Numbered from the stretch's first letter, positions 35,702-47,303 are shown. The stretch: DNA of 64,000 nt from Paramecium tetraurelia (GCF_000165425.1 NW_001798959.1:16033-80032), one strand, 5' to 3'. Numbers and translations are program-made. The notes: generated by a model not told the origin, from the sequence alone.

Positions 35702-37674
35702 ATGTCTACCGATTAGTTCCTGAGGAGTGATCAAAGGCTTGTACGTGTACAGATATAAGATCAAAGGCTTGTACCTGTTCGGGTCTAAGCGCAGATACAG
35801 GTTTAGTACGAATATCAAGAATAAGATATTGAATACACAGGTATATAAATTATCAATTATTTTAGGCAGGAAATTGAATTATGAATTGAAGAAGGGTCCG
35901 ATTGAATATAGATAACTCAAAAATCGCAGATATCTCGTTGCTTTTGTGGCGATGTGGGCCGCGATATTAGCTTTTTCAATATCGTCCATTGGGAAAGGAA
36001 ATCTATAGGACATGTTTAAGCCATATGATAGTGTAAAATGAAAATCAATAATTTAGTAAAATAGATAATGTGGAAATGGTGATCTCATTAACTACCCTTT
36101 TATATATATGATAAATGAAGTAGATTACTATTGTGTTTATACTTGTCCCACAAAAGATGATCTTGGCAAACCACTTCCTTGCTTCCAATGTCCTTCAATA
36201 AAAACACCTTATCCCTCCAGAAAATATCGCACCATGTGTCAACCGACATAGGATGCAGATCCTTAATACAAAAAGCTGGCTTAGGGAGAATATATCTTTG
36301 ACATGTTTAAAGATTATTCTATAGACATCAGAGAAGGACTGCCAATAATTTTGGGTTCAATCGGATTGAGTTTTTTTTTTTCTTTTTCCATATTACTTTT
36401 GATGAGATCTTCACCAGGATTCGTAGTTTGGGGAATAATTTTTATCATTTTCCTGCTCTTTGAAACGGTAGGAGGGGTTTCATTATCATTATATTACGGC
36501 TATAGAGTTGCCTATATACCTATATATGAAGACGGTAACCCTATAACTCTATTAATTGAGGGTTATGGGAGTTGTTGTGTTGGGGTGATTGTAGTAATTG
36601 TAGCCCTCTGTTTGACTAAAAAGATCAGATTAGCTATTTGCATAATGAAAGCAGCTGCCACTTTTGTATCTTAGGAATTTCCAATAGCTTTAGTTCCACT
36701 ACTTATGTCAACCTTGGTACTTGGAATGATCGCATACTGGGCAATATTCTCAACTCTGATCTATGCAGCTAACACCGAGGCAAAGAAGGAAATAGATGAT
36801 CCTTATGTTTAATTTGAAACAGATAAAAAATCCGAAACTAAATTACTTATCCTTGAAGTAGGGATAATGTGGACTGTATGTTATTTAACTGCACTTACTA
36901 ATTTTGTTGTCGGCACTTCTTGTTGCTATTGGTATTACAGCCATTAGGGTAATTCAAGGAAAGGTAGTATTTAGAAAGGTTTTCGTAATGGATTATCGTA
37001 TAATTTTGGTAGTCTTTTATATGGCGCAGCAATTTTTCCTCTTATTTGGGCAATTAAAAAAGCATTATCATAATACGTTGTAATATAAGTGTGTAATAAT
37101 ATAGAAACTTTATAAATCTATAGCGGTCCTTGCTTAGTATAACATGTGTTACTGGCTTTAATTTTTATACTGCAAATGCTACGTCAAATTTTTCGATAAA
37201 GTAATTAAATTCTTGGATAAAAATGTATATATAATAATGGCATTAACCGGAGACGACTTTTGTACTTCTGCACGTGATGCCTTCTATCTTATTTATCGAA
37301 ATCAAGGTCGTGTGGCTTTCACACAAGGAGGTAAGAACTCTATTAATTCTAATATTAGTGGGTGCGATTTTTCAAATTTTGAGTGTTCTCTTTATCGTGT
37401 TAGCTTCCACCTCAATTTGTTTCTTTATCATGCTTAGTGAATATTTTACTTTTAAGGATTCCAATTTCATCTTAGTTGTAATTCTAATAATCAATTATTA
37501 TAGCTCATTTAAGTTATTTCCTATTTTATTGCTCAAAATTTCATGTTGTTATATGGGTATGGAGTTGATACTATATTGTTCTGTTTGATTGTTGATATCG
37601 AATAGAATATAAACGAAGGAGGTGCCAAATCAATACCACCAGTCCTTAAAAAATATGCCTCAGAATTATTTTGA
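35702..37674 (+). CDS. choline transporter-like protein (SLC44/CTL family)
   Basis: Multi-pass transporter of the SLC44 family, which carries choline and related solutes. Five introns (25, 24, 25, 28 and 26 nt) leave an exact frame for 614 residues. Family landmarks: Cys-rich exoplasmic loop after TM1 (CVYTCPTKDD, CFQCPSIKTPYPSR), EFPIALVPLLMSTLVLGMIA, the highly conserved DDFCTSARDAFYLIYRNQGR, and SYFIAQNFMLLYGYGVDTIL-FC followed by VDIEQ. About ten hydrophobic helices are visible. The N-terminus starts MSTDQFLRSDQRLVRVQIQ and contains a repeated decapeptide from a 30-nt duplication. The C-terminus ends IPPVLKKYASELF. Substrate is inferred from family only. Confidence 0.9.
35729..35774 (+). 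repeat. two-copy 30-nt in-frame direct repeat
   Basis: GATCAAAGGCTTGTAC occurs at 35729-35744 and again at 35759-35774, exactly 30 nt apart. Both copies are read in the same frame as DQRLV in the SLC44 N-terminus. This looks like a recent small tandem duplication that kept the frame. Confidence 0.85.
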
Positions 37675-37894
37675 ATTTGATAAACCATATATAAATATAT
37701 CTACAGTACTCGTTATTCCTCCTTAAATATTTTTTATAATTCTCCTATTTCGGTTGATTTTAATGAATTCCAATAATAAATTATCACTATCATAATACAT
37801 CAAAATTTATTTAAAAAATACTCTACTTATTTGATTAATGCTGTTCTTTTTATAATTCATTAAAGGGTTTACAAAAATAATAACAAAAAATAAA

Positions 37895-38297
37895 TCATTC
37901 TTTTTCCTTCTATTCGATCTTCTCACTTAGTTCTAGTATGACATTGTCTCTTAGTTCAATTTCATCTTACAAATTACTGAATTATGCTTCAATTGCAGCT
38001 ATTCTTTCTCTCAGCTAAAAATAATCCTTCTAATAATTGTACAATGTCATTTTCATCAAAACAATGCTTCAAGATCAACTTGTGCAATTTTAGCTATTGT
38101 ATAAGTGTCTGCTTGTCCATGTTCTCAAATTACAACTCATCTAAAGAACCTTTCACATTGTTAATTTCTGTATTTGTAGGTGGAACTTACTTTTCTGTAT
38201 TTCCAATCTTTTCAACTTTCTCCCCGAGTGCGGCAGCCTATTTCTCCCCTTTATTCACTTAACTAACATTAGAGAATGGAATTCTTGCAGTAGCCAT
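37895..38297 (-). CDS. small coiled-coil protein
   Basis: Predicted 124-residue protein after one 28-nt intron (GTACAATTATTA...TTTTTAG), exact frame. Starts MATARIPFSNVSQVNKGEKQ and becomes charged and helical: LDELQFENMDKQTLIQQLKL, LRERIAAIEAQFSNLQDEIE, LRDNVILELSEKIEQKEKE. The heptad-like spacing predicts a C-terminal coiled coil. No domain name is supported. Size and character fit a small cytoskeletal or ciliary adaptor, which is only a guess. Confidence 0.7.
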
Positions 38298-38447
38298 TTT
38301 AATTATATTAATAATAATTATTAAATTTAAACCCGCGCTTTCAATTCATTAATGTCCCGCTCATTAAAAACATATTCTTGATTATTTTAATATTTATCTG
38401 AGTAAGTTGCCAATATTCTTAATATAAGAAACAAATAAAGCAAAATA

Positions 38448-40189
38448 TCATTATTTAGGAAGTGAGTCAATCTCTTCTTGTAGAATGTTTTAGACACATT
38501 TTGGATATTCGTAATTCTTATACCCACGAAATAATGGAGTATATTCTTTCTAGATAAAATTAATTAATTATATTTTACTAAATATGCCAGGATATTTTTG
38601 GCCATTTAATCCTTCTTAACAGTAAACGATGGAATTATCAAATCTGGTATTGTTGGAACATTCTCTCGATTGAATACTCTTAATTTGTGTTCCTCAGGAT
38701 CCATTCTTCCATTCCCCTTTGTAATCTTATTTTTTGATGTAATATTTAAAATAGGAGGCTTCTTTTTGAATTTCTCTTAATAAATTATATGATATTACTG
38801 CAAATAGTACTGGGTTTTATCTCTTCTCGTACATCCTTTAAAGTGTGTGATCGTATATCTATTCTCTCTTCTTCACGGCCTCAGAATACGAAGTCTTCTC
38901 ACTCACTGCTAATCGTTATAGTTCCTGAGCTCTTGGTTCCTCAGACAACAGTTCTTCATCATCTTACTCCTACTAAGAAAGTTCCTCCTCCTTTTAATCC
39001 ACGATCTGAGGATTTGTCATAAAATCTAATGCTCTTTTCTGATCCTCCTCATTTTCATATAATTTCTATTATTCTTATTTTTCACGTTGCAATTTCTCGT
39101 GTCTCTCCCTCTCCATCACTCTGCGATAAGCCAGAATTTTCTTGTCTATCTATTTGATTGCCTCAGGTATGGGAATAGGCTTTGGAACATACTAAGTAGT
39201 GTTAAGTGTTAATTACTGGCTAAGCATACTGAATAGAGGGTTGAGGAATAACAATCATCTCCTAGGTTGCTTTTGGTTTTCGACTTTCTTAATTATGAAA
39301 TGGAATTACAAAAACCGTTATGCATTTCTCATTTGAGGGGGATGTTCACTCTCTTCCTTGTCATTTAGAAACCTAGCTTTTTAATTCTAAGATTTAGCTT
39401 TGTTTTCTAAATTCTGTTTTTGTGAAATGAACTTTTAAGACATCACTTAATTATTTTAATATAATACTACAATTTAATAGATAGTCAATGTTTTTGAGAA
39501 CAATTATGAAAATTCAGATTGTTCATCATCCCAATCTATAAGTCCGAATTCAACTCATCTAAAATTTGTTAATATTGACTGATCGACTATTCCAAATCAG
39601 AAATATAAGTTTATTTCTACGCAATATAATACTTCACATCATCCAACATCTATTCATAATAAATTTTCTAATATTAATTGTGTTTTAATTGCCTCCCCGT
39701 TTATTACAACTTGGGTGCTGTTACCTCTATTTTCTTAATTAATTGAGCTCTCTCCTTTTACTTACTCTTCATTTTCCTCTTCTCCCTTTCTATTTCATCC
39801 AATTCATTTAAAGCAATCTCATCCTGCTCTCTGAACTCAATGAATTGTTGTTTCTAAGTAAAGGGGGCCTTCTAGAATGCCTTTGAGTCGACTTCGTAAT
39901 CGATTAGGGATATCTAATATTTATCCTTTTATAGTTCAACGCATTTTTAATATTCCTCTTCCTAGCATTTGCTCAGTTTCTCCTGGATTTTATAAAAATT
40001 ATTTGTTTATTTTTCCTCCAAATTTGAGTATTTTTCATATTGGCTTTTAACTCCATTGAATAGGATTCTTTTCTCTTTTAATTCTTTTTTTTCATTTTAT
40101 AACTTAAGTTGTAGTTTCTTGATTTTGACATTGGTTTTGTCTATCTCTTACTTCAAGAAATCAATTTGTTTATTAGTCCCTTAAGACAT
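38448..40189 (-). CDS. coiled-coil protein, probable cytoskeletal
   Basis: Long coiled-coil protein starting MSQGTNKQIDFLKQEIDKTN, with heptads through LQLKLQNEKKELKEKRILFN, SNLEEKQTNNFYKIQEKLSK and LDEIEREKRKMKSKQKERAQ. The central part is Gln/Glu-rich. The C-terminal part has a Pro-containing segment (QYVPKPIPIPEAIKQIDKKI), an acidic patch (EEELSQQEQDDEELLSEEPR), and a distinct ending EEHKLRVFNRENVPTIPDLI then EYTPLFRGYKNYEYPK. Introns of 25 and 29 nt are clear near the 3' end; about two more near 39230 and 39500 are not placed exactly. The charged coiled coil with IPEAIKQ-like repeats resembles basal-body and axonemal proteins in general character; no orthologue is named. Confidence 0.65.
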
Positions 40190-40332
40190 ATTTTATTATT
40201 TGTTTGTTAAAATAAATAATTTTTAAAGAATCAGTAATTATAGTTCCGTTTAAATTGAAACTTAAACACCCATATATAATCAGCATTTCTGTCTTATAAA
40301 TAATATATTATTTCATAATAAAAATCAGAAAC

Positions 40333-41263
40333 TCATATTAATGAGCACCATCCTGGTTTTTAATTTTAGACGTCTTCCTCCACTTTTTTGAATTGTTTTT
40401 ATTGAATGATATCATTAATAAGGCCAGTAAACATTTAATTGACATTGGATCCATTCTTGGCTGAGGTCTCATAAAAGAGTGCTTTGAATTAAGCAGCCAA
40501 CTACTTTCCTTCATCGTAGGCAATAACTCTTTCAGAAGCTAAATCAGTTTTATTTCCAACAATAACAATGGATGGAACATAATCTTGCATCTTAAATAAC
40601 TATTAAAATAACAACAAAGTGTTTTTGATATCTTCAAAACTTTCTAAAGAGTTGATTGCATATGTGAATATCAACCCTTCCTTATCCTTCATCCATTGGG
40701 TTCTCAAGGATGTGTATGCTTCTTAACCACAGGTGTCCGATATCTTTGTGAATGGATATACAATTTACTTCGATTTGGCATTGTTACTCACCTACGATTA
40801 CTCTTTTTGTGTATTTATCCAAAAGAGTGAGACTGTATTCTTCAAAAAATTCATTGTTAACCCATCGAGTGGTCAAATTGGATTTTCCAACAGAACCCAT
40901 TCCCAACAATGAAATCCTGTATTAAACTAATTATTTTGATTCTGCTGAAGAATTTTAAAAATTAGAATTATAATTATTGAACTCCTCTCCCTATAATGAT
41001 AATACATTTTGGGCATACGCTGGATATGAAATAATTCCCTCCCATTTAGATCCTGTCTATGTCCAAAATCTCCTTGCCTGATTGATCAAATATCCTAGAC
41101 GCTCTTATTTCTAATAATGATGATGTCCAGAACCTAAAACTGCTGAGCACATCTGCATGAATTTCCTTCGGTCGGTTTCTTTCCTTAAATAATGCACCTT
41201 CATTGATTTACGTGGATTCCCATTATTATATATTTGTATTGTAACATTATTGGTATTTATCAT
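40333..41263 (-). CDS. doublecortin domain fused to Ras-family GTPase
   Basis: Single gene of 285 residues with three introns: 41134-41150 (17 nt), 40991-41018 (28 nt) and 40768-40795 (28 nt). The remaining 858 nt is an exact frame through both domains. N-terminal part (residues ~7-72) fits a doublecortin domain: VTIQIYNNGNPRKSMKVHYL, ASRIFDQSGKEILDIDRIQM, GGNYFISSGEEFN. Then a linker and a Ras-type G domain: RISLLGMGSVGKSNLTTRW (G1), DTCGQEAYTSLRTQWM (G3, Cys for Ala), VIVGNKTDLASERV (G4), ALFYETSAKNGSNVNQMF (G5). It ends KPGWCSLI, a CaaX box predicting prenylation. Doublecortin domains bind tubulin, so the protein may link microtubules and membranes; that is inference. Confidence 0.85.
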
Positions 41264-41409
41264 ATAAATTATTATATTTTCTTTATGATTATCATTATAC
41301 CAAAATAAACTTATGTTGAACTAAACAAAGTGCTTTTATGACTTTGCCCTCTGCAGAATTGATATTAAATTAATATAATACGAATTTGAGAATATAAGAG
41401 TGAATTAGT

Positions 41410-42000
41410 TCATTGTTGTTTTTTTGTGCTAAAGTGGCTTAAGTAATTTTGGAGAATGGTTCTGGCAAAGGGTTTGACTCGGTTAAGACAACTCCTCAAT
41501 TGTGCATCTGGTATTTATGCATGTTTCGATATGACGGTTAAATTGATACCGCCATATTAAGAATATATGATATCAGATGCCAACTTTATTGCCAACGCAT
41601 TCTAAATTTACTTTGGCAGTTTGTTCACCAACTATCTAATTGTATTGAGCATTATTTGACAAGCCTTCGTGGCCTTATTGTCCATTTTGAGTTTCTTGCA
41701 TAAGTTAGGTAGACTATTGTTCAGTTGGGTCTCAATCAAAGAAGACAAAAACTGAATCTTCGAGTTAGCCATTACAGGCTCAAGATTCAATTACTTCATT
41801 GCGATATGGATTACAGCCTAGGCATACTAGGATGAGTTGGGTATTTAAATCGAAGACAAAATTTAAACACATTGCTTCTCAATCTCCATGTTTAGATCCA
41901 TTTTGCCAATTTAATGGCTAATTTCTTCATATAATGAAATTTATTTTGTGGGAGTTTATTCTCCTTCCGTAAATTTGGGAATGGGAGTCCATTTTGACAT
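41410..42000 (-). CDS. helical protein, weakly cyclin-fold-like
   Basis: Intronless 196-residue protein MSKWTPIPKFTEGEQTPTKQ... It is all-helical by composition: SLYEEISHQIGKMDLNMEIE, AQAVIHIAMKQLNLEPVMAN, ATKACQIMLNTIRQLVNKLP, ALAIKLASDIIYSQYGGINL, VISKHAQIPDAQLRSCLNRV, KPFARTILQNYL. The stretch from ALAIKLASDII to LRSCLNRVKP has the helix-turn-helix spacing seen in cyclin/TFIIB repeats (xxAIxxASxLI...ISKxxxVxxxTLRxxxxxV), but the similarity is weak and I would not name it. About 150 bp separate its stop from the doublecortin-Ras start. Confidence 0.6.
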
Positions 42001-43158
42001 TCTTTTTGATTATTTATTAATTAAAATCAAAAATTCTAATTAATTCAAGAATGACACCGCAACTAAACATACAAATTTTAAAATACACCAATATCAAATA
42101 TCTTCTATAATATAAGATAAATTAATCTTTACTTTTCTTAATTCATCCCATGAACACATCACCTTTGAAAAGGAACACCCTTTGGAGCATATAACATCTT
42201 TATTATCATTTTAATATAAATGTAAGCAATATATTCCACATTATCAAATATTTTAGTTGATTAAAAACCGTTTACAGCATAATTATAAAATCCTTTAAAT
42301 GTGATTTTTAATCAAAAGGTATTAGGATGTAGAAATACAGCTTATTATTCATTTTAATCAGATAGAGTAACAAAAGGATGATGATAAATTTTAGCATAAA
42401 AAATAAATTTTTATATTTGAATAAATTAGCAGATATTATTACCTATTATTTTGTACAGCATTCGATTATACAGTTTAAATATGTTTAACAGAAATCATAA
42501 TATATAAATCTGAATATAAAGTAAAGTGATATAATTTTTAAATGAATCAACTCATTCTTACTCAAAAAATATTTCTTTTTAATTGAACACACAGATAATC
42601 TTTGGATATATATACAATCTAAATAAGAAAAAGGTGTATTATATTTTAAATTTATAAGATTTCAAGAAATAACTGTTATGGTATAAATTATAAATGTTAT
42701 ATATATAATTATATTTCAATAAAACTAATTAGATATCTAGAAAAATTCTGAATGGAATAATTGACTTTTATATAATTAAGCAAACAAGAGTAATGAAATT
42801 GTTCAAATTTTTATATAAATCTTTTTTAAATTCTTATTAAAATAATCTCAATATTATGACACACAGAATCAAACCAAAAATATTTGATAAAATTTTTAAT
42901 ATAAATAGGAGGTGGAAAACATTTAAATAGAATTTCTTCCCAGGGGTCACTCGATGTTTGGGTCTTCTTCTGAAATTGGTTTCGTTCATTCTTTTTACGG
43001 TGAGGTTTTTGGTGGTTCAGTTAAAATAAGATTCTTAGGTCTAATTTTATTTGTCTTCATCTTCTAATTGCCATTTGGAAACAGTGAGTTGTATTTCTTG
43101 GGAGAATTCGATTTCCGTTGATTAATTTATGAATATTAAATTTATTGAGAATTGATAA
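42001..43158. other. long spacer with possible extra exon
   Basis: 42001-42900 is extremely AT-rich without usable frames. At 42990-43130 the minus strand reads NQRKSNSPKKYNSLFPNGNQ followed by a basic stretch (KMKTNKIRPKNLILTEPPKT), ending at TGA. It could be a 3' exon of the gene at 43159-44080, but I found no donor-acceptor pair joining them. Confidence 0.4.
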
Positions 43159-44080
43159 TCAAAATTAGTTATATAATTGTGTTCTTTCATACTTATAGAA
43201 ATTGTGATTGTCTTTCAAATCGTCTCTTTCCATTCTCTCTTTGGATTCGCATATCTTGTATTTGTATGTGCACAAGTTGTGATTTTTCTTAAACTCTTTA
43301 AACTTGGATTAATCGAAATTGCATCTGTTTAAATTGCAGTAATATTTCAATTGTTTGCTAACCAAATACATTTATAAATAAATTTCTTAGGTCTAATTCA
43401 TATCATGGGTGCTCATGAATTTAGACAATAAATCGATGGTTTGATTCTGATATGAAACAAGATCTTTGAGAATTAAATCAAAACAAAAACGAAGTCTCGA
43501 ATTTCTCTGGCCTTCAATTATTCTTAATCCCAAACATTAGATATTTTAGATGACGAAACAATCTATAACGGGAATATCACAAAGTTGCTACATGCACACT
43601 CTTTTTAAATAGATGTAATAGACCTGTAGAATCTATTGGTAAGTTAGAGGTTCTCTGACTTCTTAAAAATAGATTTTCTTATCAGTCGCACTCTACCTGT
43701 AATTCTGTTCATCTTTGAAGTAATTTTACTCCAGAGACTGCTTAGGCGCGTTATCCCAACTAGGTGCCACGTTCACACTTTTAGAGATGGTCAAGTTCAA
43801 TTCAGTGGGCAGTCTCTCCAATACAAAACTTGTGTTGAGTGTGTTGGTTATCATGCTTATATTGCAGTCGGCGAATACGTCCTTCGGGAGAGAACATTAT
43901 TGAATCATATAATGAAATACACTTAGGAGTCGTAATATTTATTCAGGGGACAAAGAACCATCAAATGGTTTTGATAGTTCTTGGAAAACTTTCGAAAGGC
44001 CTATCAAAATACCATAGAAGCATACCAATTTTTAGTATCTATTCACTTATGTCAATCTCATCATTTTTATGATTCATCAT
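43159..44080 (-). CDS. helical protein with C-terminal Cys/His cluster, unknown
   Basis: Predicted 298-residue protein after one 25-nt intron (GTATGCTTCTATGG...TTGATAG); exact frame. Starts MMNHKNDEIDISEQILKIGL. The body is helical (LSKVFQELSKPFDGSLSPEQ, ILRLLSVFHYMIQQCSLPKD, QILQVYYIYLKRVCMQQLCD, LRFCFDLILKDLVSYQNQT). The C-terminal ~60 residues carry YYCNLNRCNFDQ, HNLCTYKYKICESKERMERD and a late His, a pattern that could bind a metal but matches no zinc finger I know. Ends ERTQLYNQF. No family recognised. Confidence 0.6.
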
Positions 44081-44122
44081 GTGAATTAGAGTTTGTTTAA
44101 TCATTTTTAATAAATAATTATA

Positions 44123-44845
44123 TCAGGAAATAAATCTCCCTGTAATAGGATCTCTACTACCCATTCTATACTAAGGGATCTCGGAAGTGTTAAATGATTG
44201 ATGTTTCTTCTCTGTAGTCGGATTCCAATAGTCAAAAGCAGATGCCTTTTTTATTCTTTCCTAATTTGCCTAATGGTCATACAGCCACAGCACATACCTC
44301 ATGATTAGTAATGATATCGTATTTCTCTGGTTTCGGATGATACACCAATTGTCTTTAGGGGGGTTTGGGTTCTTGAGCAATCAGTTAGGCAGTCTTGTAA
44401 TTTGGATGGTCATCGCCCATCACTATTTGAGTGGCCATCAAGGTAAGCTTGTCTCTAATAGGTTTGGCTCTGGGGGGATTCTGATAGTCCTTATAATTCT
44501 TGTATTCGGAGTTGAAGTGAGTATCCTTTTTGTAAGGCACATTAATGTGATCAATATGTATGGTTGATGGATGCATATTGGCGCACTAAATAACGATTAC
44601 AACATCAGTACATTGTCCCTTTTCACTACATCTTTGTTGGGCTTATAGTCTACTTCATAAACGGTTTCATTTGATTATTGCCATGGTTTCCATCCGATGT
44701 TGTAGTGATGTTCTCTCTATTCCATGCCTATTGGAGGAGCGTACTTGCCTACTCCGACATTCAGGTTGTCTGAAATCCCCTTAAATACCCCTTTATACCC
44801 TTCAGTCTGAGGTCCTGGATCTCTTTGAATTTTACGAACGCTCAT
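44123..44845 (-). CDS. small Pro/Tyr-rich protein, possible axonemal
   Basis: Predicted 219-residue protein after introns of 26 and 37 nt; exact frame. Starts MSVRKIQRDPGPQTEGYKGV. The sequence is extended and rich in Pro, Tyr, Asn and Lys, with no predicted hydrophobic core: NVGVGKYAPPIGMEQREHHY, NIGWKPWQQSNETVYEVDYK, HTDHF-like stretches, QLVYHPKPEKYDIITNHE, AFDYWNPTTEKKHQSFNTSE, IPQYRMGSRDPITGRFIS. This style (short repeated Tyr/Pro/Gly motifs without folds) is common in microtubule inner proteins of cilia, so an axonemal role is plausible but unproven. It is tail-adjacent to the helical gene at 43159-44080. Confidence 0.6.
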
Positions 44846-45042
44846 ATTTTATTATATTAATCATAATATTTTCTCAAGTTTCCCAATTCTCAATCCCAAT
44901 TGAATATCATAAGAAATACTTAGATTTCATGTGTGTAAATATTTTTGAGTTTACTGATTGCAATTTAGAGGGACGAATTACCAAACCTACAATAATAATT
45001 AGCTAATCCATAATTGATTGTAAAAATAAATATTTTTAAAAA

Positions 45043-45527
45043 TCAATTTGTTATAAAATTAGATTACATTTATTGTTGCCCCAATTCCACCCTAACCTTC
45101 TCCATTATGGAGTCAATTATATCCTCATTGTTTTCGTCTTCCTATTGGAAGTACTTAATTTTTTCTTTGTTTTAAATGTCCTTCAATTTTTCCAATTATT
45201 TCTTATCCTTTAGTTTTTAGAGCTGTTTCTCTTTTTTATGTTTCTCATAAAGGAAATCACTAAAACTCTTTAAATCATCTCAACAAATACAATAATTGAA
45301 TAGCTTTGATAAGGCGAAAAGGCTTGCACGACTTTCGGATTCAGCTTTAAAGGAACTCTTCGAAACTATTGATTATACGATCCAATTTGCTGTGCTCTTG
45401 GCAATGATATAATGTCCTTAACATTCGGTTCTATAATCATTCTTGCATGTATTCTTTTGGTCGAATTCATATTCGGATTAGTAGTTACGTGTAAGGAAGG
45501 AAGAGAAGGTTATGCTTTTTCGTGCAT
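45043..45527 (-). CDS. small basic helical protein, unknown
   Basis: Predicted 153-residue protein after one 23-nt intron (GTATTTGTTGAG...TTTAAAG, AAG acceptor); exact frame. Starts MHEKAQPSLPSLHVTTNPNM. The N-terminal half is basic and disordered (NSTKRIHARMIIEPNVKDII, PRAQQIGSYNQQFRRVPLKL). The C-terminal half is a strongly charged helix (FLYEKHKKEKQLQKLKDKKQ, LEKLKDIQNKEKIKYFQQED) ending RVELGQQQMQSNFITN. Only 30 bp separate its ATG from the stop of the next gene upstream. No family recognised. Confidence 0.6.
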
Positions 45528-45557
45528 ATTAATAAAATATTTAATTAATTAAATAAT

Positions 45558-46541
45558 TCACTTAACCTTGTAAGAGTCCTTGTCCTTCTTCTTCTTTTCT
45601 TCGTCCTTATCCTCCAAAGGAATGACACATTTGATCAACCGATTGGATCCATTTGAATTGTCAGTCAAATAGAGGTTAGTTGGTTTAATGATGGAAAAGC
45701 ACATTCCTGTTATTTCTGGACTTCCTGGAATCAGAATGTTTTCTAAAAGTTAGCCTTAAGGATTTAAAACGGATATCAAACCCACATCGTGTTCATTGCC
45801 TACTGAAAATTCATAACGAGCAACATAAAGGAAATCCGATTGAGAAATTACAAGTGCTGTGGGTCCAAACCTGCCTGAAAATTAATGATACACACTTTTA
45901 TAATAGCATAAAAGTCATACCTAAATGCGTAGATCCCAGAATTTGTAAGCACAAACCTTATGATACGATTCTCACATGTCTCACTGACAAATAAGTTCTT
46001 CTCATCATGACTCAAAGCCAAACCACTTGGATGGGCTAAACATCTGTATGCTAAGGCAGTTGGCTTGATTTCTGGACCGTCTACGTCAACCATGAAAACT
46101 GAGCCAATTGGGTTTTCAACACTAGTTTCCCCAAAAGGACCTGAATCTGTAAAAAATATTGCATCTAGGATTTAAATCACATTCTCGATTACTTAAGGTG
46201 ACATACGAGATGATAACTTAATTGGGACCCAAGAAAGGCATTCCTTCATATTCAGTGACAAAATCCTTGGCTCCTTCTTAGAGTTGATTAGTTGATGACA
46301 GTTAATTTAATTGCTTGTATGTAATTGCTTGATGTGCCATGTCAGCAATATAGATTACTGTATGATCTCGTTCTATTGTAATTGATGATGGTTGTCCTCC
46401 CATTCTGGTGTCAATTTTGAGTTCGTTATTCATTATTAAAATGTCTCCATTCTCAGATACCATATAGATGGATCCATTGACTTCATGTGGTGAGGAAAGA
46501 GGATTTGAAAAAGAGCAAATTTTTTCTGCAGTTACTTACAT
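45558..46541 (-). CDS. strictosidine-synthase-like six-bladed propeller protein
   Basis: Predicted 312-residue cytosolic beta-propeller. Introns at 46165-46192 (28 nt) and 45875-45891 (17 nt) leave 313 codons, an exact frame. Family motifs of the strictosidine synthase/adipocyte membrane-associated protein group: SPHEVNGSIYMVSENGDI, LNAIFFTDSGPFGETSVENP, GSVFMVDVDG, LAHPSGLALSHDEKNLFVSE, TCENRIIRF, RFGPTALVISQSDFLYVARY. No signal peptide is seen. The C-terminus is highly charged (EDKDEEKKKKDKDSYKVK). Animal and plant relatives include enzymes and esterase-like proteins, so substrate cannot be inferred. The ATG at 46541 begins MQVTAEKICSFSNPL; an upstream exon is possible. Confidence 0.8.
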
Positions 46542-47303
46542 AAGCAAAATTAATTAATAGTTATTTATAAACCAAAATCAATTTTTATTCGCAATTCATG
46601 AATTTGAAAAAAATCAATAATTTCATCACTTATCATAAATGGAGTAATTTAGGTTTAGATAAAAATAGATTTTGTTGAAATCATAATACTAAAAATATAG
46701 ACTATCCTAATTGACAAATTTTTACAACCATTAATAGGAGAATATCATTGGAATTCTCATTTACTTGCTAAAGAGAATTTCCTACAGTTCTAATATTCAT
46801 CATTGATGTATTTTACAATTATCGATGTTCTGATTTATATATTGTTATCAGATTATAGGCAGTGTAAGAATCATTTAGAAACCTTTTGTTTGGTTTTAGA
46901 GATGTAGCTTTTTATTGGAGATTTGATCTAATGTATATAACTTTGAAGAAATAATAATAATTATTGTCTTAGATGAAGAATATTTCTAACTCCTTTAATA
47001 ATGGTAAATGTAATGTTTGAACATCAAATGAAGATAAAAGAAAGTTCAAATACTGATATCGAATACCATTTTAAGAATTGCCTTGCTACTTTGATAGTTT
47101 AATTGTTTTTCTGATGAGTCAAATGCGAACGATTATTTGTAATGATTTCGGAAAGTGCATAAATAAGGTAGAAATATCAAGCAATTGGAGTTATGAGGCT
47201 TAATGAGGTTGTTTTGCTTTTGGGAGTATTGGAGATTAAACTATTAATTTGATATTGGTTTTATATAATTAAAAAATTAAATTAAAATGTGTTTTTCCAC
47301 ATG
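46542..47303. other. spacer and promoter region upstream of BiP
   Basis: About 760 bp between divergent genes. Short frames such as MSQMRTIICNDFGKCI near 47120 close quickly. No gene was recognised; the 3' part carries the heat-shock element described next. Confidence 0.45.

Noticed and set aside
38789-39022. Plus-strand frame rich in Ser, Thr and Pro
   Set aside because: It is the complement of the Glu/Lys-rich coiled-coil gene on the minus strand.
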